Notes: generated by a model not told the origin, from the letters alone. Shown: positions 32,208 to 43,935, counted from the stretch's first letter. The stretch is DNA of 64,000 bases from Lucinisca nassula (GCA_963580285.1 CAUZLF010000270.1:521501-585500), one strand, 5' to 3'. Numbers and translations: made by a program.

Positions 32208-32945
32208 TGACAGAAACACGCCTATACAAATACATTGGAAATTTTACGGCCGAAAAACTAATTTTTTAGATTAAAAAAAATGTGATATTATTCTTCTTGG
32301 AGGCGGTTCTAACCCAAGAATATAAATACTCATAACCACTGTAAACCCCCGTTTTACTATATAAAAGTGGGGTTCAAGGGGGTCAAAATTATATAGGCGT
32401 GTTTTCATGTTGAATGCAGTCATGGCACTGATCAACACATGAACAAGACCGTGAAATGAACGACATGGAGTCTGGTGTTCCATCACTTGAACAAGTCCGT
32501 GAAATGAACGTCCTCATAAACTCTATTTTATACAGAGAAAAAAAACTGGGGTTTACAGGGGTATACATTGTTTGTCTTATTTCTCATCACGAAAACACGC
32601 CTATATAATTTTGACCCCCTTGAACCTCTCTTTTATATAGTAAAACTGGGATTTACGGGGGTATACCTTATTTTTCCTATATTTTGAGCAGAAATAAGAA
32701 AAATATCACAATTTTTCATCATAAAATTTTCGTTTTTTCGGCGATAAAAGTGGCAATGTATTTGTATAGGAGTGTTTGCGTAATGTTGTGAAAGACATAG
32801 GTTGTGGGTACTTATTAGAACCGCCTAGATGATGCGGTTCTAACGAGCACCCACAATTTATGTTTGAGGCATTAATAAGAAAATTGTCAAACATTTTCAT
32901 CAGAAAATAGCGTTTTTGAGATATAAAATTGCACTATGTTTTCGA
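32208..32945. repeat. Cluster of MITE family H copies (plus, minus, partial)
   Basis: 32208-32425 plus copy with a damaged hairpin. 32583-32792 minus copy without a hairpin, both ends kept (CACGAAAACACGCCTATA / GGAGTGTTTGCGT). 32795-32945 a hairpin-bearing relic. Confidence 0.7.
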
Positions 32946-33247
32946 AATGAAAGTATCCTTCGCTTAACCCTGTTTGTACCAGAAACCCCAAAGGGGTACC
33001 CTGGGAGACAGTGCAGGCCCAGATCAGATCATGTTTACTCTAGCAAGTACAATATCTAATAACCCGTTATATTTACTGCAAAAAATGTGAGTAGCATTTG
33101 CAAGTAAAGCAACTCATTGTTTTTAGCAAAAATGTAAGTGTGATCACGATTTTCAAAAATCAAAGATTTAACTATACGTTAACGAATGACATCGTTAATT
33201 ATGAACAACTGGGCCCTGTTTAACCAACGCATTATGAAACACGCCTC

Positions 33248-33520
33248 ATTACGCAAACACGCCTATACAAATACATTGCCACCTTTATCGCCGAAAAAAT
33301 GAAAATTTTAAGTTGAAAAATTATGATATTTTTCTAATTTCTGCTCAAAATTTATATTGTGGGCACTCGTTAGAACCGCCTCATCGAGGCGGTTCTAACG
33401 AGTACCCACAATCTATATTTTAGAGCAGAAATAAGAAAAATAAGGTTCACCCCCGGAAACCCCAGTTTTACTACATAAAAGTGGGGATCAATGGGGTCAA
33501 AATTATATAGGCGTGTTTTC
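33248..33520 (+). mobile_element. MITE family H, best full copy
   Basis: TIR-like ends ACGCAAACACGCCTATA and TATAGGCGTGTTTTCGT. Perfect central hairpin 33355-33416 (about 27-nt arms, ATCG-type centre), then a segment with ACCCCAGTTTTACTACATAA. About 270 bp. Confidence 0.85.
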
Positions 33521-33524
33521 GTGT

Positions 33525-34165
33525 TGTTTTGACATCAAAAAATGTGATATTTTTCTTTTTTCGGCTTAAAATATAGAATGTTAGTACTCGTTAGAACCGC
33601 CTCAGTAATGGGGTTCTAACGCGTACCCGCAATCTATACCCCAGAGCAGAAATAAGAAAAAAATAAGGTTTACCCATTTTAACCCCAGAATTTCTATATT
33701 GAAAAGGGGTTCAAGGGGGTTAACATTATATAGGTGTGTTTTCGTGATGTTATATAGGGATAATGTGGGCTTGAAAATGGTGAACATATTTTATTTTCTA
33801 ATTTTTTACCTTAGGAACAGACTTTGGTCACATCTACCATCTATGGTAAAAGAATTAGATGCACCCGCTCAGTAACCAGTGTCACGAACATTTACCCATT
33901 AGGAAAACATGTCCGTGTGAAATAATGATGTCCAACATGGTGTCAGAAGTGACACATTTCGGGTAAAAAAATGATAACTGCTTTTTTACTTCTGCTTTCA
34001 ACCTAGATTGTGGGTGCTCGTTAGAAGCGCCTCAATGAGGAGGTTCTAACGAGTACCCACAATCTACGTTTTTGAGCAAAATTAATGTATACCCCGTAAT
34101 TCCCATTTTTCAATATAAAGTGAGGTTTAGAGGGGTCTTCGTTTCACGGACTTTTTATCGTGATT
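33525..34165. repeat. Two further MITE family H copies
   Basis: 33525-33752 (hairpin with mismatches, right end TATAGGTGTGTTTTCGTG) and 33955-34165 (hairpin at about 34005-34070, truncated ends). Confidence 0.7.
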
Positions 34166-34845
34166 GTTTACAAGGGAAACAATTTTCAGTTCTGGGGCCA
34201 GTTGCTCAAAACTAACGACGCCCTCAGCTAACAAATCGTTAAAACTTTGATCATTTTATACGGCAAATGTACCAACATTTTTGCGTCTCACAAGTTTTGC
34301 TGAAACCATGTGGGCAGCTTCCCGTGCAGATATCGGACTACATACACATTGTCGCTGGTGCCGGGGCTACACTGCAATGTGCAAGCCAATATGCGTAGAC
34401 CCTGTGGCCGCAGGAAGAGCCGTTTGTAGGGGAACAGCGTACCAGTGACGCTAGAAAAGTACAGATGAAGCCGAAGAACAGCAGTGCCGAATCTCTGGCC
34501 TTTCCGAAGGCCGCCTCGATTAACAGGAGTTAAAGGGCACTAGCGGTGAAATTTGTGTAACTTGCATAGCTCTTTCGTCTTTATTGCACCGAGTCTGAGG
34601 GAGGCGAGAGTGGTGCATCGACATCGATGCATTCATCCATGTGCGAAAGCTGTTTAGAAAGTGGGAAACTAACCCTGGACTTGTCTAGGAGTAACACCTA
34701 GGTGTTAAAACTGCCTGGTTACCTTAAAAATCAGTCTACTGCTACTATGTGAGCAGCATTTGCATATACATTGTACAAAAGCTGTTCACATTTTCTCAGC
34801 AAAAAACAAAACAAAACAAAAACAAACAAAAAAACGTGCTACACA
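34166..34845. other. No gene recognised
   Basis: Begins with GGGGCCAGTTGCTCAAAAC, a motif that looks like a transposon end, but no partner was found. GC is higher than in the neighbours. Ends in an A-rich tract. Confidence 0.5.
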
Positions 34846-35238
34846 TATAATTTACATGTACTAGGACAATTAACATATAACTTACATGTACTAGGACAAT
34901 TAATATATAACTTACATGTACTAGGACAATTAACATATAACTTACATGTACTAGGACAATTTACATATAACTTACATGTACTAGGACAATTAACATATAA
35001 CTTACATGTACTAGGACAATTAATATATAACTTACATGTACTAGGACAATTAACATATGACCCATCTTCTTTCTTATGAATGTTTTCATTGCTCTTAAAG
35101 GAACTCATTTTTGATTTTTATTTACATGTGGTAGGACAATTAACATATAACTTACATGTACTAGGACAATTAACATATAACTTACATGTACTAGGACAAT
35201 TAACATATACCTTACATGTACCAGGGCAATTAACATTT
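34846..35238 (+). repeat. 30-bp tandem array, about 11 units, with a 66-bp insert
   Basis: Unit CTTACATGTACTAGGACAAT then TAACATATAA. Seven units precede 35057 and four follow 35124. Between them lies a 66-bp segment (35058-35123) from family B repeats. The frames over it repeat YNLHVLGQLT and are artefacts. Confidence 0.9.
35058..35123 (+). mobile_element. 66-bp fragment of retrozyme family B starting at the ribozyme cleavage site
   Basis: Matches 46926-46991 and 47307-47372 from TGACCCATCTTC to GATTTTTATTT. Its first base is the nucleotide 3' of the predicted hammerhead cleavage in family B. Flanks are array sequence. Confidence 0.75.
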
Positions 35239-35265
35239 TGCGCACTAACGAGCTCGTTACGGTAA

Positions 35266-35495
35266 GGAGAATGTGAACACCTTCAAGGGTGGCAACTCCT
35301 GCAAAAGTATTATTGTTTCTCATGCCAATATGGGTCATCTCTTGCAGGAAAGAATTTGCTCATGAGGAGCAACTTCTTTCCTTCAAGAGTAGACCCCTTT
35401 TTCAGTGGGACAGAGCATATAGAAAGCGAATAGGAAGACCTGAAAGCGGTCTCCCTTTGAAAAATGGCGGAAATCTGCCAGGTGTTCCCATTCCC
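35266..35495 (+). mobile_element. Palindrome-bearing MITE (family N), copy 2
   Basis: Ends GGAGAATGTGAACACC / GGTGTTCCCATTCCC. The internal hairpin has drifted (CTCATGAGGAG centre). Confidence 0.75.
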
Positions 35496-36936
35496 TTTAC
35501 ATTGTAATTAATGTCTCTTGAGAATCGGCCAATATCTCCCAAGCAATGTTTTCTTGGGTTTCTAAATTCCCACACATAAACCATCACGAAAACACATCTA
35601 TACAATTTTGCCCCCCCCCCCCCCACCCCCCATTGAACCCCACTTTTATATAGTAAAACTGAGGTTTGCGGGGAAAAACTTTATTGTAAGGACTTCGGGT
35701 CTAACAACAAATAATCTGCGAGACATGCGCCTCCATATCGTTTCTTTATTTTATTATCGTTGTAACATCGTTGTAATGGCGTTCTGATGTAACGGGGATC
35801 CTCTGGAATTAAGCAAAAATAAAACCAATTCCAGAACTACATAATAAACACAATTCAATTATAGACAGTTAATTTTCAACTTACTCACGTTGATCTCTAT
35901 TGTACCCGCGCAGCGATAGGCGATGATCTATAATTTGCATTCCAAAAGGAGCAGTCCCTATAAGGCCCATTTTATGGCCACTTTTGATTTTCTTTAAACT
36001 TTGCAGACTCAACATAAGATGTATTTGCTGTAAAGTGGTGAAATTGCAGATCCACAGATGTAATGTTATTGGCTCTATGAGCAACCAAAGTGGGTGGGGT
36101 AATTCTACACCATTAAGAGACCTGTGGTTCTTAAGCTATTATCTGTAGCACAAAACATCCTGGCAAGTTGGTCTTTTTAATATGGATTATACCTTCATAG
36201 ATGTTAAACATAATGTATACGTTTTTGTGGAAAAATTCTTCACTTTACCGCTATACTCACTTATAAGTCGAACCTAAATTTCAGCTAAATTTACTGACCG
36301 TCTTTGCGCAAAACCACAACATAAGTTTATTTCCAAAGCTATTGCAAAACCATTTGACAGGGATAACTAAGATATAATAGGCATTGCCAAATTATGAGCA
36401 TTTCTTTCTTCTGTAATTACTTATAGAGTTATCTGCCCCTGAATCCAGTTGTTTTGTCATATTTTCTGTCATATTTAAAATCTATAGATATATTGCAAAA
36501 GGATTCTTCAAAACAGTCAAAAACTCAGCAAACAATGGTTTTCTGTTGATCTAATGAAGCTATTAGGTGATTTGTAAGTATCTTCTTTGACAATGAGTTA
36601 AACAATATGGTTGGCTTACATACACACCTTTGCTATTTCTACTGCAAAAATTCCTTGGCTTTATGTCAACTCATCTTAATAAATCTTTCTACCTGACAAT
36701 TTATATGAAGTTAGAAAAACCGAAACTTTCTCATAATCTTTAGAATAAGTCTCCTTTTAGGTCATACTTACCTATAACATTGAAATAATACTGGACTTAA
36801 TATATCTTGCATTACATCACAACATTTAATTTGAAGTCTTTCAGTTGATTTTGCTTGTATTTGGAACTGCAGCCAAAATGGTTAGTAGAAAATAGTGATT
36901 CATCTTGTCCAGATTCCACAGCAGTTTTAGGCTTTA

Positions 36937-37888
36937 GTAATAAATTATTAACGGCTAAACTCCTTAATCAGGGTTATCGGTACCATAAACTACGCAAAGC
37001 CTTTTCAAAATTTTATAGACGCCATTCTGATTTAATTTCAAAATTCAATATTGGACTTAAATCTCTTCTGCAACAAGGTCTATCGGAACCCGAATTTTAT
37101 GGTGACTTAGTATATAAATTCAGAAAAATATATAACCGCAATGACTTCAGCACCCAATTTCGTAAAATCATTCTTCGATATAAAAAGATTGGGTACAACA
37201 TGGATATTATACGACAGACTGCATGCATGGTAGTTAACCCAATCACGGTTGGCAACTTTGCTTCCCTCTTTAATTGCACGCCGGTGGGTCAGGCCTCAGA
37301 TTCTATGACGGCTCCAACGTAAAGGCTTATTGAAAATTAAAGAGATAATGTTGGTTGGTGCCTGATGCTCTGTCTCTGGTCGGGCTCATCGGAGTCTAAC
37401 TGTTGGTTTTCTTTTGCTCCAGCATTTCAGTGGTTTCTTGCTGTCGAGTCCTCACCGTTGTCTCACCTCTGTGGTTCTTTGATTTCTGTGTTCACGGAGA
37501 TGTTGCACTGATGAGTTAGGAGGCCTTCATGCGGACTGAACAAATTATTTGTCTAAATCGCGACGGAAGTAAGGGCGAGGATTGTGGCCACGTAAAATCG
37601 ATTTAAGCCCCCCAGTGGAAATCTTCCACTGACCGTTCCAAGGCGGCTCGTCTGTGGCGATTTATTTATGTTGTTGTTTGTTACTTACTGTGTGTATCAC
37701 TTGTGTCTTTTAATTTTGGATGGCCATATGGCCATTTTGTGGGAAAGTAACTGTCCATATGGCCTTCCTTTGTTTAGGTTTCCATTATGGTCTGGTCGCT
37801 TAATGTTTGTATTTCTTTCCCTTTGGTGTCTTTTATGGATGGAGTAAGTTAATTGTATCAATTCCTGATCTTTGTTTTACTTCTACTT
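36937..37888 (+). mobile_element. Penelope-like element, 3' 950 bp
   Basis: From within the RT C-terminal region (AATAAATTATTAACGGC) through the stop at 37320-37322 and the full 3' UTR to TTACTTCTA. Confidence 0.9.
36940..37322 (+). CDS. Penelope-like RT C-terminal region (partial)
   Basis: About 127 codons, near-identical to 17562-18113 (minus) from NKLLTAKLLNQGYRYHKLRK to SDSMTAPT and the stop. The ATG upstream at 36855 is outside the element, so the apparent N-terminus is not real. Confidence 0.85.
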
Positions 37889-37917
37889 TTCATATATGCA
37901 TTAAGGTAAACCAAGAA

Positions 37918-38031
37918 ATGATTTCCATTATGGTCTGGTCGCTTCGTGTTTGTGTTTCTTTCCCTTTGGTGTCTTTGATGGGTGGAGTAAGTTAATTGTA
38001 TCGATTCCTGATCTTTGTTTTACTTCTACTT
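37918..38031 (+). repeat. Second, 110-bp Penelope-like 3' terminus in tandem
   Basis: ATTTCCATTATGGTCTGGTC to TTTACTTCTA, 30 bp after the end of the preceding copy. Either an independent extreme 5'-truncated insertion or a 3'-end duplication. Confidence 0.8.
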
Positions 38032-38694
38032 TGCAGAGCCTATCAAGCACTTGCATACTCTGTCCCTTCACTTGTATATCATTTTGGAGCCTTCAATTAT
38101 CTCTGGCTTTTGCTTCTGGTACTCTTTGAGCCTTTCATCTAACTCTTGACACCACATATATGTATTTATCTTTTATCTACTTACCAACTGTTAGGTGTGT
38201 TTAAAGAATTTACCTGTCAAGTGATTTTGACAGCCAATTTTCAATAGATTATCAGTTTTGGCTGACCAAAATTGCTTAGGGATTTGACAGGAAGCAGCGT
38301 CACTACACATATCCTGATTTAGATACCAACAATTATGGTAGAAATCCAGTATGATTTGCTTAATTACCTCGAAGCAACCTTCACAAAGGAATAAAAAAGT
38401 AACTATGGTGTGTGTCTGACACCATAATGAATTAGATATTAATAGATATTAACGATGCAGTAGATGATACAAATAATATAAGGTTGAAACTTTAAAGTTT
38501 CAAACTATTTTTATAACCCAGTATCAACGAAGTTGTTAAAACAGATACCTGCAGTACCTTTCAAGACGTTCTACAATATGCATTAGTACACTAAACTGTC
38601 ATTTTTTTACTTTTTGAATAATACTTGTTACAACAATAGCTGAATCAAACAAGTAAATTATTTGAAACAGCAGTCTAAAACGTGTAAACAGGGC

Positions 38695-38869
38695 AAATAA
38701 CTAGGGCAGTGACTTTTGCTCCACTGCTACCCATATACACCTGAGTGGAGTGGGGCAGTGCCAAGTTATGTGTCTTGCCCAAGGACACAGCTTGCCTCTG
38801 GTGGCCGGATTTGAACCAACAACCTCACGATTGAAAGAAGAACGCACTAGCCACTGAGCTATCGAGGCT
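38695..38869 (-). mobile_element. tRNA-derived SINE
   Basis: The minus-strand head GCCTCGATAGCTCAGTGGCT with B box GGTTCAAATCC, then TGTGTCCTTGGGCAAGACAC, a motif of widespread SINE/LINE tails, and a CACTCCACTCAGGTGTATAT body. Confidence 0.75.
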
Positions 38870-39136
38870 ATTTACTTTTAATAGAATGTAAAGTAGAGCA
38901 AAAGAATAAATATAGAAACTGATGCAAAAGTAAGTGTTGTCATTCAATAAAAGATCAATTTCTTTATTGCTAGACATTTCTGGTGTAAGGAATGTGAACA
39001 GTTATTGTTTCTATCACTAATTATAGTATGCGCTAGTGCTTGATTTGTGAAGACGAGTTTACATGAAGCCAAGATTTTTTTGTAGAAATAGCAAAGGGGT
39101 GTATGTAAACCACCCATATTGTTTAAGTCATTATTT

Positions 39137-40626
39137 AACAAGAGCTGTCGCATGACAGCATTGTTCGCCTGTTTCGCGCCTTCAAGATATAAGGTAAAAT
39201 TATTGAACCGTGAAATATAGATCACACTCACCTACATATAGTTTAAGGTCAATCATCAGGTCACATGGAACATATATTCCAGATATTACAGTTCAGAATC
39301 AAATTGTGTCTGAATTATAAGGCTAATCATTGAACCTTGAAAATAGGTCACACTGACCTAGATATATTTCTATGTCAATCATCTGGTCACATGTAATTGA
39401 ATATTCTCCATCCAATAGTATTCAAGATATAAGTCAAAGTTATTAAACCATGTAATATAGGTCAAACTGACCTAGATATATTTTGAGGACAATCATCTGG
39501 TTGCATTGAAGTAATATCATTTTGTTATCAAAATATTTTTCAAGATAATAGGCAAAATCACTGAGCCATGAAATATAGGTGACACTGACCTAGATATATT
39601 TTGAGGTCAATCAGCAGGTCACATGGAACTAATTTTCAAGGTATGACATTTCTTTATCAAATAGTATTCAAGATAATAGGCAAAATCACTGAACCATGAA
39701 ATATAGGTCACAGTGACTTAGATATATTTGGTGGTCAATTATCGGGTCACATGGATGTAGTAGTCCAGGTATGGCATTTCTCCTTCGAATAGTATTCAAG
39801 ATAATAGGCAAAATCGCTGAACCATGAAATATAGGTCACACTGACCTAGGTATATTTTGAGGTCAATCATGGGGTCACATGGCACTAATATCCAAGGTAT
39901 GACATTTCTCCAACAAATAGTCTTCAAGATATAAGGCAAAATCACTGAACCATGAAATATAGGTCACAGTGACCTAGATATATTTTGAGGTCAATCATAG
40001 GGTCACATGGTACTAATATCCCAGGTATGACATTTCTCAAACAAACAGTCTTCAAGATATAAGGCAAAATCACTGGACCGTGAAATGTAGGTCACCATGA
40101 CCTTCACCCTTTTACACTTGAACCAATGTCACATGGTTGGCTGATATATTACCAATTTTGTTTATAACTCGTTGGCATATTGGAAACATATATAACAAAT
40201 TACAAAGGTGTCCTAGGTTTTGACCCCTAGCCCCACCCCATCCGTCCGCCCAGGCATGAACCCAGGGATGTGTTGTCTTGGAATCTCAGGTGACACGCCA
40301 GGGTATCCAACTTGTAAAATATGAATCCCTTGTGATGATTGTTTGTTGAGATATAAGCAATTCAAAAACTTTAACACAGTTTTACAGAGGTGTTCTAGAT
40401 TTTGACCCCTAGCCCCACCCCGGGGCATGAACCCAGAGGTCTGTTGTCCTTGAACATCAGAAGACCCTCCCAGGTACTTAAGTTCCAAATATGAGTGCTC
40501 TGTGATGAGTGACTGTTGAGATATAAGCATTTGAAAAACTTTAACGCAGTATGACGGGAACGCACACGCGCAAAAATGAGGTGACAACAATAGCTCTCCA
40601 TGTACTTTGTGCAGGCGAGCTAAAAA
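39137..40626 (+). mobile_element. Tandem-array element (AAGAGCTGTC ... GAGCTAAAAA), 128-bp unit
   Basis: Landmark CTGAACCATG at 39561 (GAGCC variant), 39689, 39817, 39945 and 40073, exactly 128 bp apart. Starts AACAAGAGCTGTCGC, ends GCAGGCGAGCTAAAAA. The left inverted-repeat arm (near 36560-36600) preserves the uninterrupted site, so this is an insertion into the right arm. Confidence 0.8.
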
Positions 40627-41451
40627 GATATTTACAAATCACATATTAGGTATATTATATCGACATAAAACCATTGTTTGCTGAGCTTTTGACTGTTTTG
40701 AAGAATCCTTTTGCAATATATTTATAGATTTTATATATGACATAAAATATGACAAAAACTGGATTCAGGGGCAGATAACTCTATAAGTAATAACAGAAGA
40801 AAGAAATGCTCATGATTTGGCAATGTCTATTATGTCTTAATTATCCCTGTCGAGTACTTTTGTAATAACTTTGGAAATAAACTTATGTTGTGGTTTTGCG
40901 CAAAGACGGTCAGTAAATTTAGCTGAAATTTAGGTTCGACTTATAAGTGAGTATAGCGGTAAAGTGAAGAACTTTTCCACAAAAACGTATACATTATGTT
41001 TAACATCTATGAAGGTATAAACCATATTAAAAAGACCAACTTGCCAGGATGTTTTGTGCTACAGATAATAGCTTAAGAACCGCAGGTCTCTCAATGGGGT
41101 AGAATTACCCCATCCACTTTGGTTGCTCATAGAGCCAATAACATTACATCTGTGGATCTGAAATTTCACCACATTACAGCAAATACATCCTATGTTGAGT
41201 ATGCAAAGTTTTAAGAAAATCAAAAGGGGCCATAAAATGGGCCTTATAGGGACTGCTCCTTTAAATGAACAGCTTTATTCCCGAATTTCATAATGCATCT
41301 TTCAATAAAATAACTTAAATGAACTAGATTATCGTTTGTTAATATCAAAATGTCTTTACCGACTATGCGAGTTTTCAGTTCCTCGAAATCCTTAAAATGT
41401 TGACCGCTACGATACAACGTCTTAACTTGTTGTCAAGGTAATCACGTTTTA

Positions 41452-41510
41452 ATCTATCTATCTTCTGATACTGCATCGGTCACATTTGACCATTACCGCA
41501 GGTGTATATT
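41452..41510 (-). repeat. LINE 3'-end remnant
   Basis: AATCTATCTATCTTCTGATA and CGGTCACATTTGACCATTAC match the tail region of the LINE at 14461-14510. Confidence 0.65.
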
Positions 41511-41559
41511 ACATACACTCCAGGTTTTGCAGGATGAAAGCCTACACAGTAATCATGAA

Positions 41560-41785
41560 ATTACGGTAGGGATCTTTAACCTGCACAGGGGATGGTTCTC
41601 CCTGCACAGGGGGGCCTCCAGTTAACGTCCCGATCCGAAGGACGGTGCACTTTATGACATTCATCCTTGCAAATGATGCCAATGGAGCGTGTTCGGACAC
41701 CGAAATTTTATCGCCGCTGCCGGGGATCGAACCCGGGACCTCTAGCATCAGAGGCAGGTGCACTAACCACTGAGCTATCACGCTC
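41560..41785 (-). mobile_element. tRNA-derived SINE
   Basis: Minus head GGAGCGTGATAGCTCAGTGG and GGGTTCGATCCCCGG (A and B boxes), body with CACTTTATGACATTCATCC, tail GGGACGTTAACTGGAGG. Anticodon stem-loop irregular, so not a tRNA gene. Confidence 0.8.
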
Positions 41786-41959
41786 CAAGCATGGTGACGT
41801 CACAAGACGACGTTCAGCGAAACGTAATGTAGCTTCGCATCAAATTACACATATTAAATGAGCGCTTTTTCATCAGTGAACACTTCAGTATTTCATGACA
41901 ATGTTTTCTTTTTTGAACAGAAATCTAAGAACTGACCACGGTTCTTACACTTTTTTTCT

Positions 41960-42155
41960 AATTTCTGCTCTAAAATATAGATTGTTGGTACTTGTTAGAA
42001 CCGCCTCGAGGCGGTTCTAACGAGTTCCCTCAATCTATATTTTGAGCAGAAATAATAAAAATATTACAATTTTCGTCATAAATTTTTTTTTTTTTTGTTT
42101 TCAGCGGTAGTGTTTATAATGCATTTGTACAGGCGTGTTTTCGTAATGACACAAG
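41960..42155 (-). mobile_element. MITE family H, minus, 5' part missing
   Basis: Hairpin 41983-42045 with GCCTCGAGGCGG centre. Right end ACAGGCGTGTTTTCGTAATG. Confidence 0.75.
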
Positions 42156-42289
42156 GAAACGTCTGCCTTCTGGCATGTGTTTTCAGCATATACTACGATC
42201 AGCTTGCGCATATACGCAGTCTAATATGTAGCCGCCTGCTTGTGTATTGACTGCCCTAATTCATATTGAAGGCGTCGCTCCCAACTGTA

Positions 42290-43015
42290 TGTGACCTTTA
42301 CCCGATATTGAGATGAATTTCAAGCTCTGCTGCCGAATGAAACCAATATTGCTTATATGCAATAGACTATCCGAGTCGCACAACTTTGCCTGGACAGGCT
42401 TTGTTCTTCTAAGCGGTTTGCCAGTACTCATGTGCGGCTAGTTTGACCTCTGCTTTGAAGCATCGTGCAGCTAAATATATGTCTTCAATCCCCGATATAT
42501 ATATTTAGCTGCACGGTGCTTCGAAGCGGATGTCAAACGGGAAGTACAGGAGTACTGGTAAACCGCTGAGAAGGACAAAATAGAAGTAGAGGCAATGATA
42601 GGAATTGATACAATCAATCCACAGATCCCATCAGAGACACCAAAGGGAAAGAAACACAAACATGCATCAACAGACCTAATGGAAACACCAACAGCGGAAA
42701 GCCAAAGGGACAGTTACTTTCCCACAAAATGGCCAAAAGGCTATCCAAAATAAAATAAAACAAGCGACACAAACACCTAAGGACAAACCATAACAAAAAT
42801 AAATCGCGACAGAAGAACCGCCTTGGAACGGTCAGCGGAAACGAAATCCACTGGAGGGCTAAAATCGATTTTACGCGGCCACAATCCTCGCCCTTATTTC
42901 CATCGCGATTTAGACAAATAATTTGTTCAGTCCGCATGAAGGCCTCCTAACTCATCAAAGCCTGTTCAGAGAAAGTGATGCAAGTCGGACCGTCCATTGT
43001 CTATATGTCTTCAAG
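42290..43015. repeat. Head-to-head S1 copies split by a Penelope-like 3' end
   Basis: S1 minus at about 42290-42490 joins S1 plus at about 42498-42575, making a palindromic centre (TGCAGCTAAATATA...). The plus copy resumes at about 42957-43010 after the Penelope-like fragment. Confidence 0.6.
42576..42956 (-). mobile_element. Penelope-like 3' end in S1
   Basis: TAGAAGTAGAGGCAATGAT (terminus) to CCTCCTAACTCATCA. The S1 text is continuous on either side. Confidence 0.8.
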
Positions 43016-43024
43016 CCCCGATAC

Positions 43025-43330
43025 GGCTCAAGCCCATCGTGGCTTGAAGATATAGATGGGCTGCATGATGCTTCCACGCAGAGATGAAACCGACCCGCAC
43101 ACGAGTACTGGTAAACCGTTAAGAGGTCCTAAGCCTGCCCACACACAGCGGTGCGAGTCGGTCTGTCCATGCTTATAAACCCTATTGGTTTCTTGTGCGG
43201 CAGGGACTGAGATGTCATTTCATCTCAACGTCGGGTAAAAGTCCCACAAAATTAGAAGCAACGTCTCCAAAATGACCTTTACAGTATTGACGGGGACTTT
43301 AAACCTCAACCAACCAACCAACCAACCAAC
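43025..43330 (+). mobile_element. S1 retroposon
   Basis: Head CTCAAGCCCATCGTGGCTTG, tail GGGGACTTTAAACCTCAAC then (CCAA)n. Confidence 0.8.
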
Positions 43331-43669
43331 CAAATCAAGCCCTGATAGGCGGGGGCCTTCGGAGTCTAAGTGCAGCCTGCTACTGTTAAAAAGAACTTGA
43401 AATGTCAGCATTTGCCAGTCACAAATTCCATTTTCACGACGCGTCTCGAAGATGATTGAAGCTCGGGGTTTTAATATCTCCTCGATTCAAATATTTACAT
43501 TTAGCAATAGGCTATAATTTGAAGATTTGAGCCGTGTATCACGGAAAATGCATCTTTGGACACGTGGATATTTGCTCAGTGAATTCTCAAATCAGTCTGC
43601 GTTCTTTCTTATGCACAATACAGCTTTTCATTTGAAATGCTAACTGCCATCCATTCAGCGCGCGTGCTC

Positions 43670-43935
43670 ATCGAAAAAGAAGGCTGATCGCGCCAGATTA
43701 GGCTGCACGCTCAGTGCTTCCAGGCGGAGCTGAAACTGACCGTCATGAGTACTGGGAAACCGCTTGGATGGTCTAACTCTGCCTAGGTACAGTGGAACGA
43801 GTCGAACCGTCCATTATGGCTTGTTTGGGCGGGCAGGGCTTGAGATATCATTTCATCTCAATGTCGAGTAAAAGTTCCACAAAATTGGAAGCAACGTCTC
43901 CAAAAAACTATAATAGTGTTGACGTACAACCTCTG
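43670..43935 (+). mobile_element. S1 retroposon, diverged
   Basis: GCTGCACGCTCAGTGCTTCC head-like text, CCGTCCATTATGGC, GGGCAGGGCTTGAGATATC and GACGTACAACCTC tail. Confidence 0.65.

Larger units (their letters stand above)
35944..41268. mobile_element. 5.3-kb structure bounded by long inverted repeats
   Basis: Left arm 35944-36670. Right arm 40627-41268 plus 39054-39136 (reverse complement), starting AAAGGAGCAGTCCCTATAAG on both sides. The right arm is split by the array element at 39137-40626. Between the arms lie a Penelope-like fragment and a SINE. It could be a DNA transposon with long terminal repeats or two inverted copies of one repeat. No clear target duplication or transposase. Confidence 0.7.

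Noticed and set aside
34771..35265. CRISPR-like array of 30-bp units
   Set aside because: Units are directly contiguous without unique spacers, and the context is eukaryotic.
37490..37570. CACTGATGAGTTAGG in the Penelope-like 3' UTR as a hammerhead
   Set aside because: There is a CTGATGA and partial helix I complementarity (GTTGC/GCGAC), but no GAAA at a workable spacing and no A-U pair before the cleavage site.
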